Positions 9,174 through 18,960 of a stretch of DNA of 64,000 bases are shown piece after piece. The translations under genes were made by a program, and so were the position numbers. The notes under the pieces are model-generated. The model saw nothing but the letters and a program-made list of their open reading frames with translations. It had not been told where the DNA came from and ran no database searches. The stretch comes from Kalymmatonema hyalinum WJT4-NPBG1. GTDB lineage: Bacteria; Cyanobacteriota; Cyanobacteriia; Cyanobacteriales; Nostocaceae. Position 1 is the first letter of the stretch, and every line of letters starts with the position of its first letter. The stretch covers positions 1 to 64,000 of the forward strand of contig JAHHIB010000014.1 in NCBI GenBank assembly GCA_019359075.1. The letters are read 5' to 3'.

Positions 9174-10430
9174 TTAAGGTTTCCAACCAGCCAGTAGATT
9201 CGGATAAGCAGCTGGTGCGGGGAAAATTTTCTGGAAACCAGATTGACGTTGTTGTGATGTTTCGCCTGTCATGTTCCAGAGAGTTTCGTAGAAAAAGAAG
9301 GAGACTCCTGCAAAGTTACGTTCTCGCACTTTTTGTACTTGTGTCTGTATTTGTTGCATAGGTACATATTTGCCTTTTAAGCCAGACATAATGCCTATGC
9401 TCACTGGAATATGACTTTGTGCTGCTTTCACTTCTGGGTTCTCTAGTTCTTTAACGAAGACATCTGGATCATCACGGTATAGTTGTATAATCAGTTCTTC
9501 AACAAGTCCCAACCGTTCCCACTGTTCCCAGTCTGCTAAAAAGGATTCGTAGGAAAAGCGCTGGGGATTAGGCGATACAGAGACAAGACAATTTTTTTTA
9601 GTCGCTTTGATGGCTTGGAAGACCCGCTTCATGTAGTCAGTTATTTTATTAGCTCTCCAGCGTACCCATTCTCGGTCTTGAGGATTTGTTGCAGGAGCTT
9701 GACCACGGTGTTCTTTTTTGTACAATGCAACCGTGTAGGCATCATATCCCAATTCAGCAGGCAAGCCAAAATGGTCATCAAATTGAATGCCATCGATGTC
9801 GTAGTTTCGGACAATTTCGACAATTAAGTCTTGGATAAATTGTTGAACTTCAGGGTGAAAGGGATTTAGCCAAACTCGGTCGTGGGTGCCTTCTTTCCAA
9901 ATTTTGCTACCATCGCGGCGACTGGTTAGCCATTGCGGACGATTTTTGGCTAGTTGTGAGTCGGCTGGTGCCATAAAGCCAAACTCGAACCAGGGAATGA
10001 CTGTTAAGCCTTTTTGATGTCCGACTGTGGCAATTTCTTTGAGTATATCTCGCCCTTGCAGTTTCGGGGCTGGGTCGAGCGATCGCCCGATCACTCTTTG
10101 TGCGACTTTGCTGGGGTACAGTGTCCAACCCCAATTCCACACAGTAGGATAGACAGTGTTAAAGTTCAGATTTTTCAGGCTTTGCAAAGAGCCTTGGAGA
10201 CGATTGCGATCAAACAGCACATCGCTATCTATATTAGTTAGCCACACACCCCGTAACTCAGACATCTGCGGACGGTAAGGAGTATTTTTTTGAGCATATA
10301 AGGGAAACGAGAGGAGCACCGCAGCTACCATGCTTAGGGCTACCACGAGTGCAAAAAATCCCTGTTTTTTGATTGCTTGAGCTTCCCGAACTAGAAATAT
10401 ATTATACCATTTGAACAATTTTTTCATCAT
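9174..10430 (-). CDS. Exported glycoside hydrolase family 10-like protein (GHL10/DUF187)
   Basis: A 418-residue protein. An N-terminal hydrophobic segment (about residues 25-46, ending FPLYAQ) gives export, then ELRGVWLTNIDSDVLF opens the GHL10 TIM-barrel-like domain. Further family blocks are IPWFEFGFM, DGIQFDDHFG and SVSPNPQRFSY. Acidic residues in the DGIQFDDH block are likely catalytic or structural. Family members are proposed to act on cell-wall or surface polysaccharide, but the substrate is unproven. The start is uncertain: MMKKLF at 10430 leaves a long n-region, and a later methionine is possible. It converges with the site-2 protease gene. Confidence 0.88.
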   Translation of the reverse strand: MMKKLFKWYNIFLVREAQAIKKQGFFALVVALSMVAAVLLSFPLYAQKNTPYRPQMSELRGVWLTNIDSDVLFDRNRLQGSLQSLKNLNFNTVYPTVWNWGWTLYPSKVAQRVIGRSLDPAPKLQGRDILKEIATVGHQKGLTVIPWFEFGFMAPADSQLAKNRPQWLTSRRDGSKIWKEGTHDRVWLNPFHPEVQQFIQDLIVEIVRNYDIDGIQFDDHFGLPAELGYDAYTVALYKKEHRGQAPATNPQDREWVRWRANKITDYMKRVFQAIKATKKNCLVSVSPNPQRFSYESFLADWEQWERLGLVEELIIQLYRDDPDVFVKELENPEVKAAQSHIPVSIGIMSGLKGKYVPMQQIQTQVQKVRERNFAGVSFFFYETLWNMTGETSQQRQSGFQKIFPAPAAYPNLLAGWKP

Positions 10431-11202
10431 CTACTTGTTAGAAAAGTTAAATTTTGTATGAGAAAACGATCAGTAATGACTTAGGTCAGTGGGCAAAAGT
10501 TGCTCTTGCGCCTGCACATAGCATTCCCACTGAGGTCAAGCTTTAGCATGATTGTTTATCTTTTTTAAAGATTCCTGGTTTTTGCGGAGAAGTTTATCCT
10601 ATTTATTGATTTATACTACTACTACTGTTAAATGCCGTCACTGTAAATGTCTTGATAAAAGGCGGGCAAAAGGCTCACTCCACAAAAACTGTATCTCATA
10701 CATATGAAAGACATTTTTAGTATAAAGTAACACAAAAAAACAACTCTAAAGTGAGAATGGCTGCATAAATTCTTTACGGCTGGGTGAAGCAAAACGCTTG
10801 CGAAGTCATACGTAGAGACACAAAGAGTTCCCCTTTATGAATCCCCTTGATTTCTTCGTGGCTCCTTGTGGGTTCCTAGCTGCGGAATTGTGAGTTCTTT
10901 TCTTTTCTAAATCACCCAATCAGATGGCTCTCCTGGGTGAGGTATTTTCACCCAGCATAAATTTAGTATAAAGAAGAAGGAACAATAGACAATCATAGTA
11001 GCGTCTATCTTCACATCTGCCTCGTCAAACAGGCGCTTTAATTATCCCAAGTCGTTCTTATTATATGGGATGATAAAACCATTTGTTCTTTTCATAGTTG
11101 CTAGTTATTAGTTTTGATCCGTTGGCTCATACTAATATCTATTAACTAATATACAAACGTTAAATTTACTATTTTCACTATAGCTAAGATTATCATAGTG
11201 CT
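10431..11202. other. Intergenic region without recognisable genes
   Basis: About 770 bp between two divergent exported-protein genes. It contains a GGCTCACTCC-type fragment near 10670 and a GC-rich patch (10785-10890) that resembles dispersed repeat debris, but no complete element, tRNA or plausible ORF. It should contain promoters for both flanking genes; none could be pinned down. Confidence 0.5.
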
Positions 11203-12852
11203 ATGAAAAATACTCTAAAAAACTATTGTAATACGAAACAAGCGCGAATATTCACAGCGTTAATTTTATCTGGAATGTTATCTGTTGGTAGCAGTTTATC
11301 AGTGATAAAAAGCGCTACAGCTGCTCCGGCAAAGTATTTTGCCCAAACAGCTAACGAAGTCCTAAAAGAAAACATTAAAACAAACAGCTTACCGAGTCGA
11401 GTTGCTTCTGCGGTACTGCGAGATTTATCTGACAGAGAGCAAATTTCCAACACAAAAGTGGAAATCGTTGATTACACTCAACGGACTTGGCGTGACGGAT
11501 GCATGAATTTGCCAAAACCTGACGAATTTTGTACACAAGCATTAGTTCCTGGCTGGCGCGTTGTCCTTTCAAATGGTAGTCAAACATGGATTTATCACAC
11601 TGATAATAACGGGCGTTCTGTACGCTTGGCAAATCCTTATATTCTGACAAGAAATCTGCCACAAAACTTTCCAAATTATATAGAGGATGCTGTTCTAGAA
11701 GACGCATCTGGGCGCTTGAATTTACCAACTTCTCGGCTAAATGTTATTCAAGCTCAAGAACGGACTTGGGGGAATGGGTGTTTGAATTTACCAAGACCAG
11801 ATGAAAGCTGTACCCAGGCTTTGGAAAAAGGTTGGCGGATCGTTGTCAAAGCACCTGAGCAAACCTTGGTTTATCACACCAATACAACTGGTTCCAAAAT
11901 TAGGTTGAATAAAAAGGAAAGCGAAGTCACTGAAGCCAGATTACCTGCAAAAGTCAGAGATGCGGTATTGCGTCGAGCAAGTGAAGAGTCGGGTTTACCT
12001 CAAAGGTCGCTGAGTATTGTTGAGTCTAAACCAACACAATCGACATATGGCTCTGGTTGGCAAGTTACAGTAGGTGCTGGGCTAAATCGTTGGGTGTTTG
12101 TCACTGATGACAACGGTTCCCGAATTCAGCTTTCAAGCCAGTATGGTGAAACGCCTAATGCTAACTTACCCAGAGATATTGCTGAGAGAGTTTTGGTACG
12201 AGCCTCTAAGCGTTCACAAGTGGCAATTTCGCAATTACAGATAGCTGAGGTGGAACCGCGACAATGGTCCGATAGCTGTTTGGGTATAGCAGATCCGCTG
12301 GCTTTATGCGCCGCAGTTGTTGTACCAGGTTGGGAGGTGACTGTGAGCGATGGGCAACAACGCTTGGTTTATCGTGTTAGCGAATCAGGTACTGTTATTT
12401 TAGATGAAAAAGCTAGCTCAATTGCTGATAATAATACACAGATCAAGCCAATTTCCATTCCTAGAAGTGAGTTACCGCTACCTTTGGATAGCGGCGTGAT
12501 TTTTCGGCAAATCTCCAGTGGTGGCTTTGCTGGTAGAACGTACGAAACTGTTTTGCTCGACGACGGGCGTCTGATTCGTGTTCAAATTGGTGATACCAAT
12601 GATTCTGGGCGTAGCGTTCGCCGCATTCCCTTAGAACAAGTCCAAAGGTTTCAGCGATTGCTAGAACAGCAGGGTGATGAATTCAACAATGTGAGTTATC
12701 CAGCTCCAAGAGGCGCTGCTGATTACATCACCCACACCCTCACCAGCCCTGATGGTACGGTTAAATACAACGACGTTTCTCAAAATAGCTTACCCGAAGA
12801 TTTACGTGTCATAGTCAACACTTGGAAGCGGATAAGCACAACCTCTCAGTAG
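11203..12852 (+). CDS. Exported protein with four copies of an approximately 82-residue Cys-pair repeat
   Basis: A 549-residue protein with a signal peptide ending near SATAAPAKYFA. Four tandem repeats follow at about residues 63-145, 151-236, 245-312 and 323-405. Each opens with an LP-x-x-V-x-x-A-V-L-R helix, continues with W-x-(D/N)-x-C...C and ends PGW-x-V-x-V...(I/V)YHT-like strands. The Cys pair is present in repeats 1, 2 and 4 but missing from repeat 3, which is shorter. A different C-terminal domain (about 425-549, FRQISSGGFAGRTYETVLLDDG) follows. No catalytic motif is visible; a periplasmic binding or structural role is inferred. It is flanked by long non-coding DNA on both sides, so it is monocistronic. 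Confidence 0.75.
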   Translation: MKNTLKNYCNTKQARIFTALILSGMLSVGSSLSVIKSATAAPAKYFAQTANEVLKENIKTNSLPSRVASAVLRDLSDREQISNTKVEIVDYTQRTWRDGCMNLPKPDEFCTQALVPGWRVVLSNGSQTWIYHTDNNGRSVRLANPYILTRNLPQNFPNYIEDAVLEDASGRLNLPTSRLNVIQAQERTWGNGCLNLPRPDESCTQALEKGWRIVVKAPEQTLVYHTNTTGSKIRLNKKESEVTEARLPAKVRDAVLRRASEESGLPQRSLSIVESKPTQSTYGSGWQVTVGAGLNRWVFVTDDNGSRIQLSSQYGETPNANLPRDIAERVLVRASKRSQVAISQLQIAEVEPRQWSDSCLGIADPLALCAAVVVPGWEVTVSDGQQRLVYRVSESGTVILDEKASSIADNNTQIKPISIPRSELPLPLDSGVIFRQISSGGFAGRTYETVLLDDGRLIRVQIGDTNDSGRSVRRIPLEQVQRFQRLLEQQGDEFNNVSYPAPRGAADYITHTLTSPDGTVKYNDVSQNSLPEDLRVIVNTWKRISTTSQ

Positions 12853-12914
12853 GTGTAATGTCGGGAGGCGGCTACCTTCATTGGTGTCAATTTAAGGTGA
12901 AACCCTTCTAAAAT

Positions 12915-13018
12915 CTCGTTTCCAGGTTCCACCTGGAAATGCTCTTGAAGCGGCTCTGCCTCAAGTAAGGCAGGCAGAGCCTCTCAATAGGCATTCCCAG
13001 CCTGAGGCTGGGAACGAG
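12915..13018. repeat. Palindromic element with two hairpin arms (GGCAGAGCC / GGCTGGGAACGAG type)
   Basis: The 104 bp reads as one large inverted repeat: CTCGTTTCC...GGCTCTGCC on the left and GGCAGAGCC...GGAACGAG on the right. Each half also carries a small hairpin of its own, such as TTCCCAGCC-TGA-GGCTGGGAA at 12994-13014. A half copy (GGCAGAGCCTC through GGCTGGGAACAAG) occurs at about 52210-52257. It fills much of the 341-bp gap before the cyclotransferase gene; nothing else is visible in that gap. Confidence 0.65.
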
Positions 13019-13193
13019 GCAATCTCTAAAAGCTTGTTCTATACTGCTTTTCAGCTTAAGTTGACACGCATGGGCTACCTTGCGCCCCGATATTATACAC
13101 CCTGTTAAATCTACGGTTTATTTGTCGGAATAAGTTGCATTTGATTCTAGGATATAATATGATCTGTTACGTAGTCGATAATACTCGCAATCA

Positions 13194-13793
13194 ATGAGCA
13201 ATCAGACTGGATACGTACACCACACTTGGGTACAAACTCTTCATCCTGTAAACTCAGATTTGAGACTGCAAGAAGTACAAGAGAAAGAGCCGATGTTTTA
13301 CTATTTTGCTTACGGCTCGTGTATGTGTCCTGTTGATTTGAAGCGCTCCCTTGGTGAAAATACGCACCCCTATGTCATCGGTCATGCGACACTCAAAGGT
13401 TATCGACTGGGATTTTATCGTATTTCACCTACTCGCAATTGTGGCGTTTTGGATGTGGTGAAAGACCCTAAAGCGAGTGTGAATGGTGTACTCTATCAGC
13501 TACCTTGGCGATTAAGCGAACACTTAGATAAACGAGAAGATGTTCCGCATGGTGGTTACCGCCATGAATTTGTAGATATCCACTGCAAAGAACAAGTATA
13601 TAAAAATGTGCGTACTTACGTGGTAGTAAACAAACTCTTAGAGGAAGTCGCCCCCAATGACTGGTACTTTAATATTGTCCTGCGGGGCGCTGTCACTTGC
13701 GGATTGCCAGAGGAATATTGTTGGAGTTTGTTTAACCATATGTACAAATTGCAACAGCGCCATCAGGCACAAGATTGCGTGCGATCCGCTTAG
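13194..13793 (+). CDS. Gamma-glutamylcyclotransferase-like (GGCT/AIG2 fold) protein
   Basis: A 199-residue protein whose core begins MFYYFAYGSCM at residue 34; this is the YGS substrate loop of the GGCT fold. LDKREDVPHGGY contains the catalytic glutamate of the family at about residue 115, followed by the usual HEFVDI strand. Members cyclise gamma-glutamyl dipeptides, releasing 5-oxoproline, or act on related amides; the exact substrate here is unknown. The first 33 residues look like an extension, so translation could start at the internal ATG near 13293. The gene ends 34 bp before a decayed response-regulator gene. Confidence 0.82.
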   Translation: MSNQTGYVHHTWVQTLHPVNSDLRLQEVQEKEPMFYYFAYGSCMCPVDLKRSLGENTHPYVIGHATLKGYRLGFYRISPTRNCGVLDVVKDPKASVNGVLYQLPWRLSEHLDKREDVPHGGYRHEFVDIHCKEQVYKNVRTYVVVNKLLEEVAPNDWYFNIVLRGAVTCGLPEEYCWSLFNHMYKLQQRHQAQDCVRSA

Positions 13794-13826
13794 GAACGAC
13801 TTGAAAAGCCCACGAGATACCCAAAA

Positions 13827-14233
13827 TTGGCTTACGGAGTCACACAACTATTACAGCGTTCTCGCTCCTTGAGTGTGAGTGTATTAGCTGTTGATGATCA
13901 CCCGGTGTTTCTGGCGGGACTGCGCTCTATGCTGGAACGTTGGGGTATACAAATGACAGAATTAAATGACCCGCTACGCTTTTGGAAAGTCCTGCGACGT
14001 ACCGCTCCTGATTTGCTGATTTTGGATGTGGATATGCCTCAACTAGGGGGCATATGACCAAACAACAAACAAGCGATCGCCTCAGCGAAATCCTGACTAC
14101 CTTACGGCAGCAAGTGTTTAGTGCACCAGACGGCAGCCGCTTTCAAGTCAGCTTTAGGTTTGGTATCGCTGAGTATGCTAGTGATGGATTCACTCTCCAA
14201 TCTATGTATCAAATTGCTAATAAAGCATCGTAA
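13827..14233 (+). pseudogene. Remnant of a REC-GGDEF response regulator / diguanylate cyclase
   Basis: The first part (13827-14057) encodes a receiver-domain start with AVDDHP and the phospho-acceptor strand LLILDVDMP, then stops at LGGI where the family normally continues. In another frame, 14054-14233 encodes LTTLRQQVFSAPDGSRFQV and GIAEYASDG...YQIANKA, which is the C-terminal end of a GGDEF domain. The GGDEF active site and the region between the two parts are gone. An internal deletion with a frame change best explains this, so no functional protein is expected. Confidence 0.8.
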
Positions 14234-14267
14234 AATCCGCATAAATATTGCCATAAAACTGGTATAA

Positions 14268-14423
14268 ATATTAAAGCATACCAACCGGGAAATCACATAC
14301 GACTTCTTCCCTATAGACCACATACGTTTGTTGGGAGATAACAAGTTTGGTTTTGAAGATATTTATGGTGGAGGCGATCGCGATTTTAATGATGTGGTGA
14401 TACGATACGTTGTGCAAATCTGA
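14268..14423 (+). pseudogene. C-terminal fragment of a DUF4114-type protein
   Basis: The 52-codon open stretch has no start codon of its own. It ends LLGDNKFGFEDIYGGGDRDF and then NDVVIRYVVQI before a TGA. FGFED...GGGDRDFND is the signature of DUF4114, a C-terminal domain of large calcium-binding surface proteins in cyanobacteria. Only this end is left. It is the second gene remnant in a row. Confidence 0.75.
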
Positions 14424-14449
14424 AGCTTCGACTGGGTACCTTGTTGATT

Positions 14450-14713
14450 CTACGTGTCCTGCTGTGCGGCTCGCTGGACAGATTCTACATCAACATTAAG
14501 CTGTTGAGCAATTTGCTCCACAGTCATACCTGTTTTTAGTAACAGAGGTACAGTTACTCTCAACATTTCAGCTTCCCGTTCTTCTCGACCTTCTTCTCGA
14601 CCGTCAGCTTTCGCTTCTTGATAAATCCTGGTTTGCTGTAAACTCAGACCCAACATGGCTTCCACTTCCTCTCTACTCAACTGGGAAAATTTGTAAACGG
14701 CAAGAGTTATAGA
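14450..14713 (-). pseudogene. C-terminal remnant of an Rpn/PD-(D/E)XK nuclease-family transposase-like protein
   Basis: The reading frame can be followed from about 14713 (ITLAVYKFSQLSREEVEAML) to the stop at 14450 and carries the Glu/Arg-rich GREEGREEREAEM stretch and a final helix-turn-helix-like QIAQQLNVDVESV. These are the usual C-terminal features of the DUF4351/Rpn-like proteins common in cyanobacteria. The nuclease domain is missing. The upstream end runs into the stop of the DUF45 gene, so it was truncated there. Confidence 0.7.
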
Positions 14714-15405
14714 TCGTAACTTGCCCCATTCTCAGCTAACCAGCGCTTACGATCGCTCCAATCACTTACAACTCGCTCCACTCTATCCCAAAACGCATGA
14801 GTATGATGCGGTTCAATCAAATGCACCATCTCATGAACCACCACATACTCAATCATCACTCGCGGCAGCATCGCCACTCGCCAGTGGAAATACAAATCTC
14901 CCTTGTGTCCGCATGACCCCCAACGGTAGCCTAACTCGCGCACCTGAACTGAGCGGGGAAAAGCTCCAATACGGTTGACAAAAGCAGGAATATGTGCATT
15001 TAAAATAGGGCGCAGGCGATCGCCATACCATTTAACAAAACATTCTCTTCCTCGTAGCTGTTCTTCGCGGTGTAATTCAAAACGGCTTTGGTAAAACTTG
15101 GGTGGCGGTTGTCGTTTCACTCCATCTACTAATTTGAGGCGATAGCTGCGTCCTAAGTAGTAAAACCCCTCACCGCAAACGTATTCTTTAACACCTACTG
15201 GTGGATTTAATGACTCTTTTTTTAACAGTTTGCTGTAAATCCAGTAGCGTTTCTCATTGACTATCTTCTCCAGAGTTTCTATTGGCACTTCTGGAGGTGA
15301 AGCTAAGATTAATTGACCGTCACGTTCGACGGTAATACCTACGGTACGACGTTTTGCACTGTGGCGTATTTCAAAACTGAGGTCGCCAAAGGTGATTGTT
15401 GTCAT
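14707..15405 (-). CDS. DUF45 / YgjP-like zinc metalloprotease linked to the type I restriction genes
   Basis: A 232-residue protein with VVHEMVHLIEPHHTHAFWD near residues 185-205, the HExxH-...-H zinc site of the DUF45 (YgjP/WLM, SprT-like) group. A WGSC strand precedes it, as is usual in this family. Its start overlaps the end of hsdR by 4 bp, so it is translationally coupled as the last gene of the restriction operon. Such metalloproteases are frequent companions of type I restriction loci; their substrate is not established. The gene appears complete. Confidence 0.88.
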   Translation of the reverse strand: MTTITFGDLSFEIRHSAKRRTVGITVERDGQLILASPPEVPIETLEKIVNEKRYWIYSKLLKKESLNPPVGVKEYVCGEGFYYLGRSYRLKLVDGVKRQPPPKFYQSRFELHREEQLRGRECFVKWYGDRLRPILNAHIPAFVNRIGAFPRSVQVRELGYRWGSCGHKGDLYFHWRVAMLPRVMIEYVVVHEMVHLIEPHHTHAFWDRVERVVSDWSDRKRWLAENGASYDL

Positions 15406-18400
15406 ACAATTAAACTATCACGATTTCGGCGAGCGAGTTGCACAAGTTTATCTGCTACTATTTCTAATTCGTCGTAACTCACGACATCATTATCATCCAA
15501 GTAACCTGCTATCCACTTTCGCAAGTCTTCTTGACTGACAAGACTGTCCCAATTCACTCGACGAATATCTTGGCGGATGTGTTCGACAATTTCTTGTGTC
15601 GCTTGGGCAAGTTGGGTTAATTCTTTGGTGGAATGTTCGGCTAAAATATTGAAAAATGGAAGTTGAGTTTTCGGGTCGAGTCCAGTTTCATCTGTAGAAC
15701 GACCAGCTTGAATTTCTTGGATATATTGCCACAAGATATTAACTTTTTCTTGCCAATTATCGGCAAAAGATTCGAGAATCTCTGTTAATTTGTCGCTTAA
15801 ATTTTTGTAATAAACTGGGTCTTCATCGTAATGTACACTAATGTGATGACGGGCAGCGAATTCCATTTCTGCGGCTTGGGCTTTAGTTGAGCGATGGCGT
15901 TGAACGTGGGTTTTGAAGTCTAGGGACAGAATATCAATTGGTGGAACTTTCAGGTCAATCCCCTGCGCTTCAATGTATTGGTCAATTAATGATCTAACCT
16001 TTTCTTTGGCTGTGACTATGTTAAGTTTTTCATCTCGATAGAGGTCAGCCACAGATTTTTTAATGAAGCCGAGTTTTTTAGCATCTTTAACAAAATTATA
16101 GGGATGACGTGCTTCTGGTCGTGGCAGAATGGTATCAAGGGTATCGATGAAGTCTTTCAAGAATTCGTTGAATTCTACTCTCAGGCGTTCATCTCTGAGT
16201 AAGTCTACACAAGCATCTAGGTTGTCTATTGTGCAGCCGTTTTGAGTGAATAAATTGATAACTCGCTGATGGCGATCGCGTAACTTGGGTATTTCGTCCG
16301 CGATATCAAACCAGGCTGATTCTGTGTCTACTTCATCGTAAATTGCTAAAGCTTCTGCAAGGTTGACACCGTAGTAATCGACAACTAAGCCATATTTTTT
16401 CGTGTCGTTATAAATGCGGTTCACACGAGCGATCGCCTGCAACAATTCATATTCTTTCATCCCCCGGTCTAAATATAAAACTTGTTCATTTGGGGCGTTA
16501 AAACCAACCAGCAACATACTTTTGACAATTAAGAAAGCGAGACCATCCTGTTTTGTGGAGTCTGGATGTACTAGGGGTTTTTTGAAGCGTTCAATGCGTG
16601 CTTCTTGTTTACTTTTATTCGTCCACTCTTCCCAACTGGGGTCATCGTTTTTGTCCCCAGAGATGACAACGCCAAATTCTAAGCGGCGGATGGTTTCCAA
16701 ATAAGAAAGTGCTTGGGCTAAAAAGCGCGTTTCTTCATTATCAATAGATTCTAAAGCTTCTGGGTCGAGACTTCGCAAAATGGGGGCACGAGTTTCTAGT
16801 TGTTGCACCAGTTCCCGCTGTGCTTCGACAAACGCATCGTAGTAGCGGACAGCAGCGCGATGGGTAGGGGCGACGACTTGCGCCTTGAAGCCTCCGGGTA
16901 AGATACGCTGTATATAGTGGCGCAGCATATTTTTTGCTTTGGCTTTAATGAGTTCGCGTGCTTCTGCAACTTGGGTTTTGGTAGCGTATCTAGCTTTAGA
17001 ATGCGCCCGTTCTTCTGGGGTTTTGTCTGCAAAGATGATTTCAAAAAGTTTATCTAAATCATCTCCTTGGGTGACTGCACCCCTTGCTTCTAAACCTTCG
17101 TAGAGAATGGGTAAGGTAACACCGTCTTCTTGGGACTGACGGATGTTGTACTGATCGATAAACGAACCAAAAATTTGTTTGGTGGTTTTTTTGGCAGATT
17201 TGACGATGGGAGTACCAGTAAAGCCAATACGGACGCAATTGGGTAAGGCTTCGAGTAAATTGGTGTGGAGAGTGCTGGCGTGGGAACGGTGCGCTTCGTC
17301 AATGAGTACTAGGATATCTTCGGAAAGGTTGAGGCTTTTTGGCATTTTTTCCGGCTGTTCCTCTTGTTCGGAATCTTCGCCGCCTTTGAATTTCTGAATC
17401 ATCCCAAAAACTAAGCCTGCACCTGGTTGTTGCAGGAATTGTTCTAGCTTTTTGACTTTTTTCGCTATCTGCAACGGTTCGCCTGTGAGAACAGCAGTAT
17501 CGGAAAGTTGCTTTTCTAAGTCGGTGCGATCAGTCACGACGACTATCTTGAAACGGCGTAATTCGGGAATGGTGCGGATTTTCCGAATCAGGTAAACCAT
17601 TGTTAGGCTTTTGCCAGCACCTTGAGTATGCCAGATAATACCACCGCGTTGGTCATCTGTACCGTGTTGGAAACGGGTTTGATTGTGTAGCAGTCGATCA
17701 ATTGCTTCTTGGACTGCTCGATATTGTTGGTAACGAGGGACAATTTTAATTGTGCGTCCGCCACTGGTTTCATATAAAGTAAAGTTCCGCAGGATATCGA
17801 GGAGGTTCGCAGGGTTAAGCATTCCGGCGATCAGCATTTGTCGGGTATTTAGTTCGGAAACGCCTAACTCTGCGGCTATTTCTGTCTTGGAACGGGGTAT
17901 GGTATCTTTCCACTCAACGTAATACTCATGGTTTGCACCCACTGCACCAGCTACCGCCCGTCCCCTAGAAGCGGCTATCATTAGCAGGTTGTAATGAAAT
18001 AGTTTTTCTGCGCCTTCTGGTTGAGTGCTATTGCGTTGGTTCGAGTATTGCAACAAGTCATTAATTGCTGCGGTGATGGGATTATCTAGGTTGGGACTTT
18101 TGCACTCAATCACAACCAGGGGGATACCGTTGACGAATAGCACAATATCAGGAACGATAAAACCGCGATCGCCTGTTATCCAAACGGGATCTACTCGGTA
18201 TTGATTGATTGCCAGAAAGTCGTTTTTTTCAGGATGCTCAAAATCAATATAGTGGACGGTGTGCTGTTTACCGTCTTTTCCTAAAATGGTAGTGCCAGAA
18301 AGCAGTAATTCTGTAGCAGCTTTATTTGCTTCCATGAGTCTTGGTGCTGCTAAACGCTCAAGTTGACTCACCACTGCGTTGACTTGGCTATCATCGAGCC

Positions 18401-18599
18401 AAGGATTACCATTGTCATCTAGGTTGATGCGTTTGATGACGGTTTTCAAGCGTTGGATGAGCAGAACTTGCTTGAAGTTTTCGCGTTCGGTCACTCGCAA
18501 GTCGAACGGATGACCTTCGATATGCTGCCAACCCATCTCACTGAGTTGTTGAATAGTGGGCAGTTCTACATGGATATACTCAGGAGTTTGTTTAGACAT
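15402..18599 (-). CDS. hsdR: Type I restriction endonuclease subunit R
   Basis: A 1065-residue HsdR. The N-terminal nuclease domain shows PDIVLFVNGIPLVVIECKSP near 150-168 (PD-(D/E)xK type). The superfamily 2 motor follows with TQGAGKS (Walker A) near 325, LIDEAH (motif II) near 430 and GFTGTP (motif III) near 455. A helical C-terminal region completes the usual length. It cuts DNA after ATP-driven translocation when complexed with HsdM and HsdS. The gene lies after hsdS in the transcribed order but is separated from it by a parDE pair on the other strand and a 106-bp MITE, so it may have its own promoter around 18600-18750. Confidence 0.97.
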   Translation of the reverse strand: MSKQTPEYIHVELPTIQQLSEMGWQHIEGHPFDLRVTERENFKQVLLIQRLKTVIKRINLDDNGNPWLDDSQVNAVVSQLERLAAPRLMEANKAATELLLSGTTILGKDGKQHTVHYIDFEHPEKNDFLAINQYRVDPVWITGDRGFIVPDIVLFVNGIPLVVIECKSPNLDNPITAAINDLLQYSNQRNSTQPEGAEKLFHYNLLMIAASRGRAVAGAVGANHEYYVEWKDTIPRSKTEIAAELGVSELNTRQMLIAGMLNPANLLDILRNFTLYETSGGRTIKIVPRYQQYRAVQEAIDRLLHNQTRFQHGTDDQRGGIIWHTQGAGKSLTMVYLIRKIRTIPELRRFKIVVVTDRTDLEKQLSDTAVLTGEPLQIAKKVKKLEQFLQQPGAGLVFGMIQKFKGGEDSEQEEQPEKMPKSLNLSEDILVLIDEAHRSHASTLHTNLLEALPNCVRIGFTGTPIVKSAKKTTKQIFGSFIDQYNIRQSQEDGVTLPILYEGLEARGAVTQGDDLDKLFEIIFADKTPEERAHSKARYATKTQVAEARELIKAKAKNMLRHYIQRILPGGFKAQVVAPTHRAAVRYYDAFVEAQRELVQQLETRAPILRSLDPEALESIDNEETRFLAQALSYLETIRRLEFGVVISGDKNDDPSWEEWTNKSKQEARIERFKKPLVHPDSTKQDGLAFLIVKSMLLVGFNAPNEQVLYLDRGMKEYELLQAIARVNRIYNDTKKYGLVVDYYGVNLAEALAIYDEVDTESAWFDIADEIPKLRDRHQRVINLFTQNGCTIDNLDACVDLLRDERLRVEFNEFLKDFIDTLDTILPRPEARHPYNFVKDAKKLGFIKKSVADLYRDEKLNIVTAKEKVRSLIDQYIEAQGIDLKVPPIDILSLDFKTHVQRHRSTKAQAAEMEFAARHHISVHYDEDPVYYKNLSDKLTEILESFADNWQEKVNILWQYIQEIQAGRSTDETGLDPKTQLPFFNILAEHSTKELTQLAQATQEIVEHIRQDIRRVNWDSLVSQEDLRKWIAGYLDDNDVVSYDELEIVADKLVQLARRNRDSLIV

Positions 18600-18752
18600 G
18601 GTGGCAGTTTTTGAGGAAAGTCACAGCATTTGATAGCGATGTATCTATATAAAGGGTAATCGCTCACTTATTAACTTGATTCAAATGCTGTTATAACATT
18701 TACCTCAAAGTCAGCCAGTTTTGCTCTTGTAAGCGCTGCCAAGCTTTGCGAA

Positions 18753-18858
18753 TATAGCGCTTCTCGTTTGAATGAAGTACAGATTTATCTGTGTCCATCT
18801 GTGTTCATCTGTGGTTCTTTATTTCTTGATGTATTGCACTTAAATGCAAACCACTATA
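18753..18858 (-). repeat. 106-bp MITE-like repeat, TATAGCG-ended family, copy 1
   Basis: Starts TATAGCGCTTCTCGTTTG at 18753. In the reverse direction it reads as a close relative of the 106-bp element at 42647-42752, including AAATCTGTACTTCAT and the CACAGATG words. The two copies have the same length. The right terminus has decayed (CCACTATA in place of the expected CCGCTATA). It lies between hsdR and the parDE pair, and the rest of the gap 18600-18960 shows only AT-rich DNA. Confidence 0.7.
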
Positions 18859-18960
18859 TGTTCAGGTTTGAATAGTTTAGGAATTACCATCTGCATTCTT
18901 GGCATAATTTGCCAATTTTTGCCAATATATAGATATTAAAGTATAGGAGGTAAACCATCA

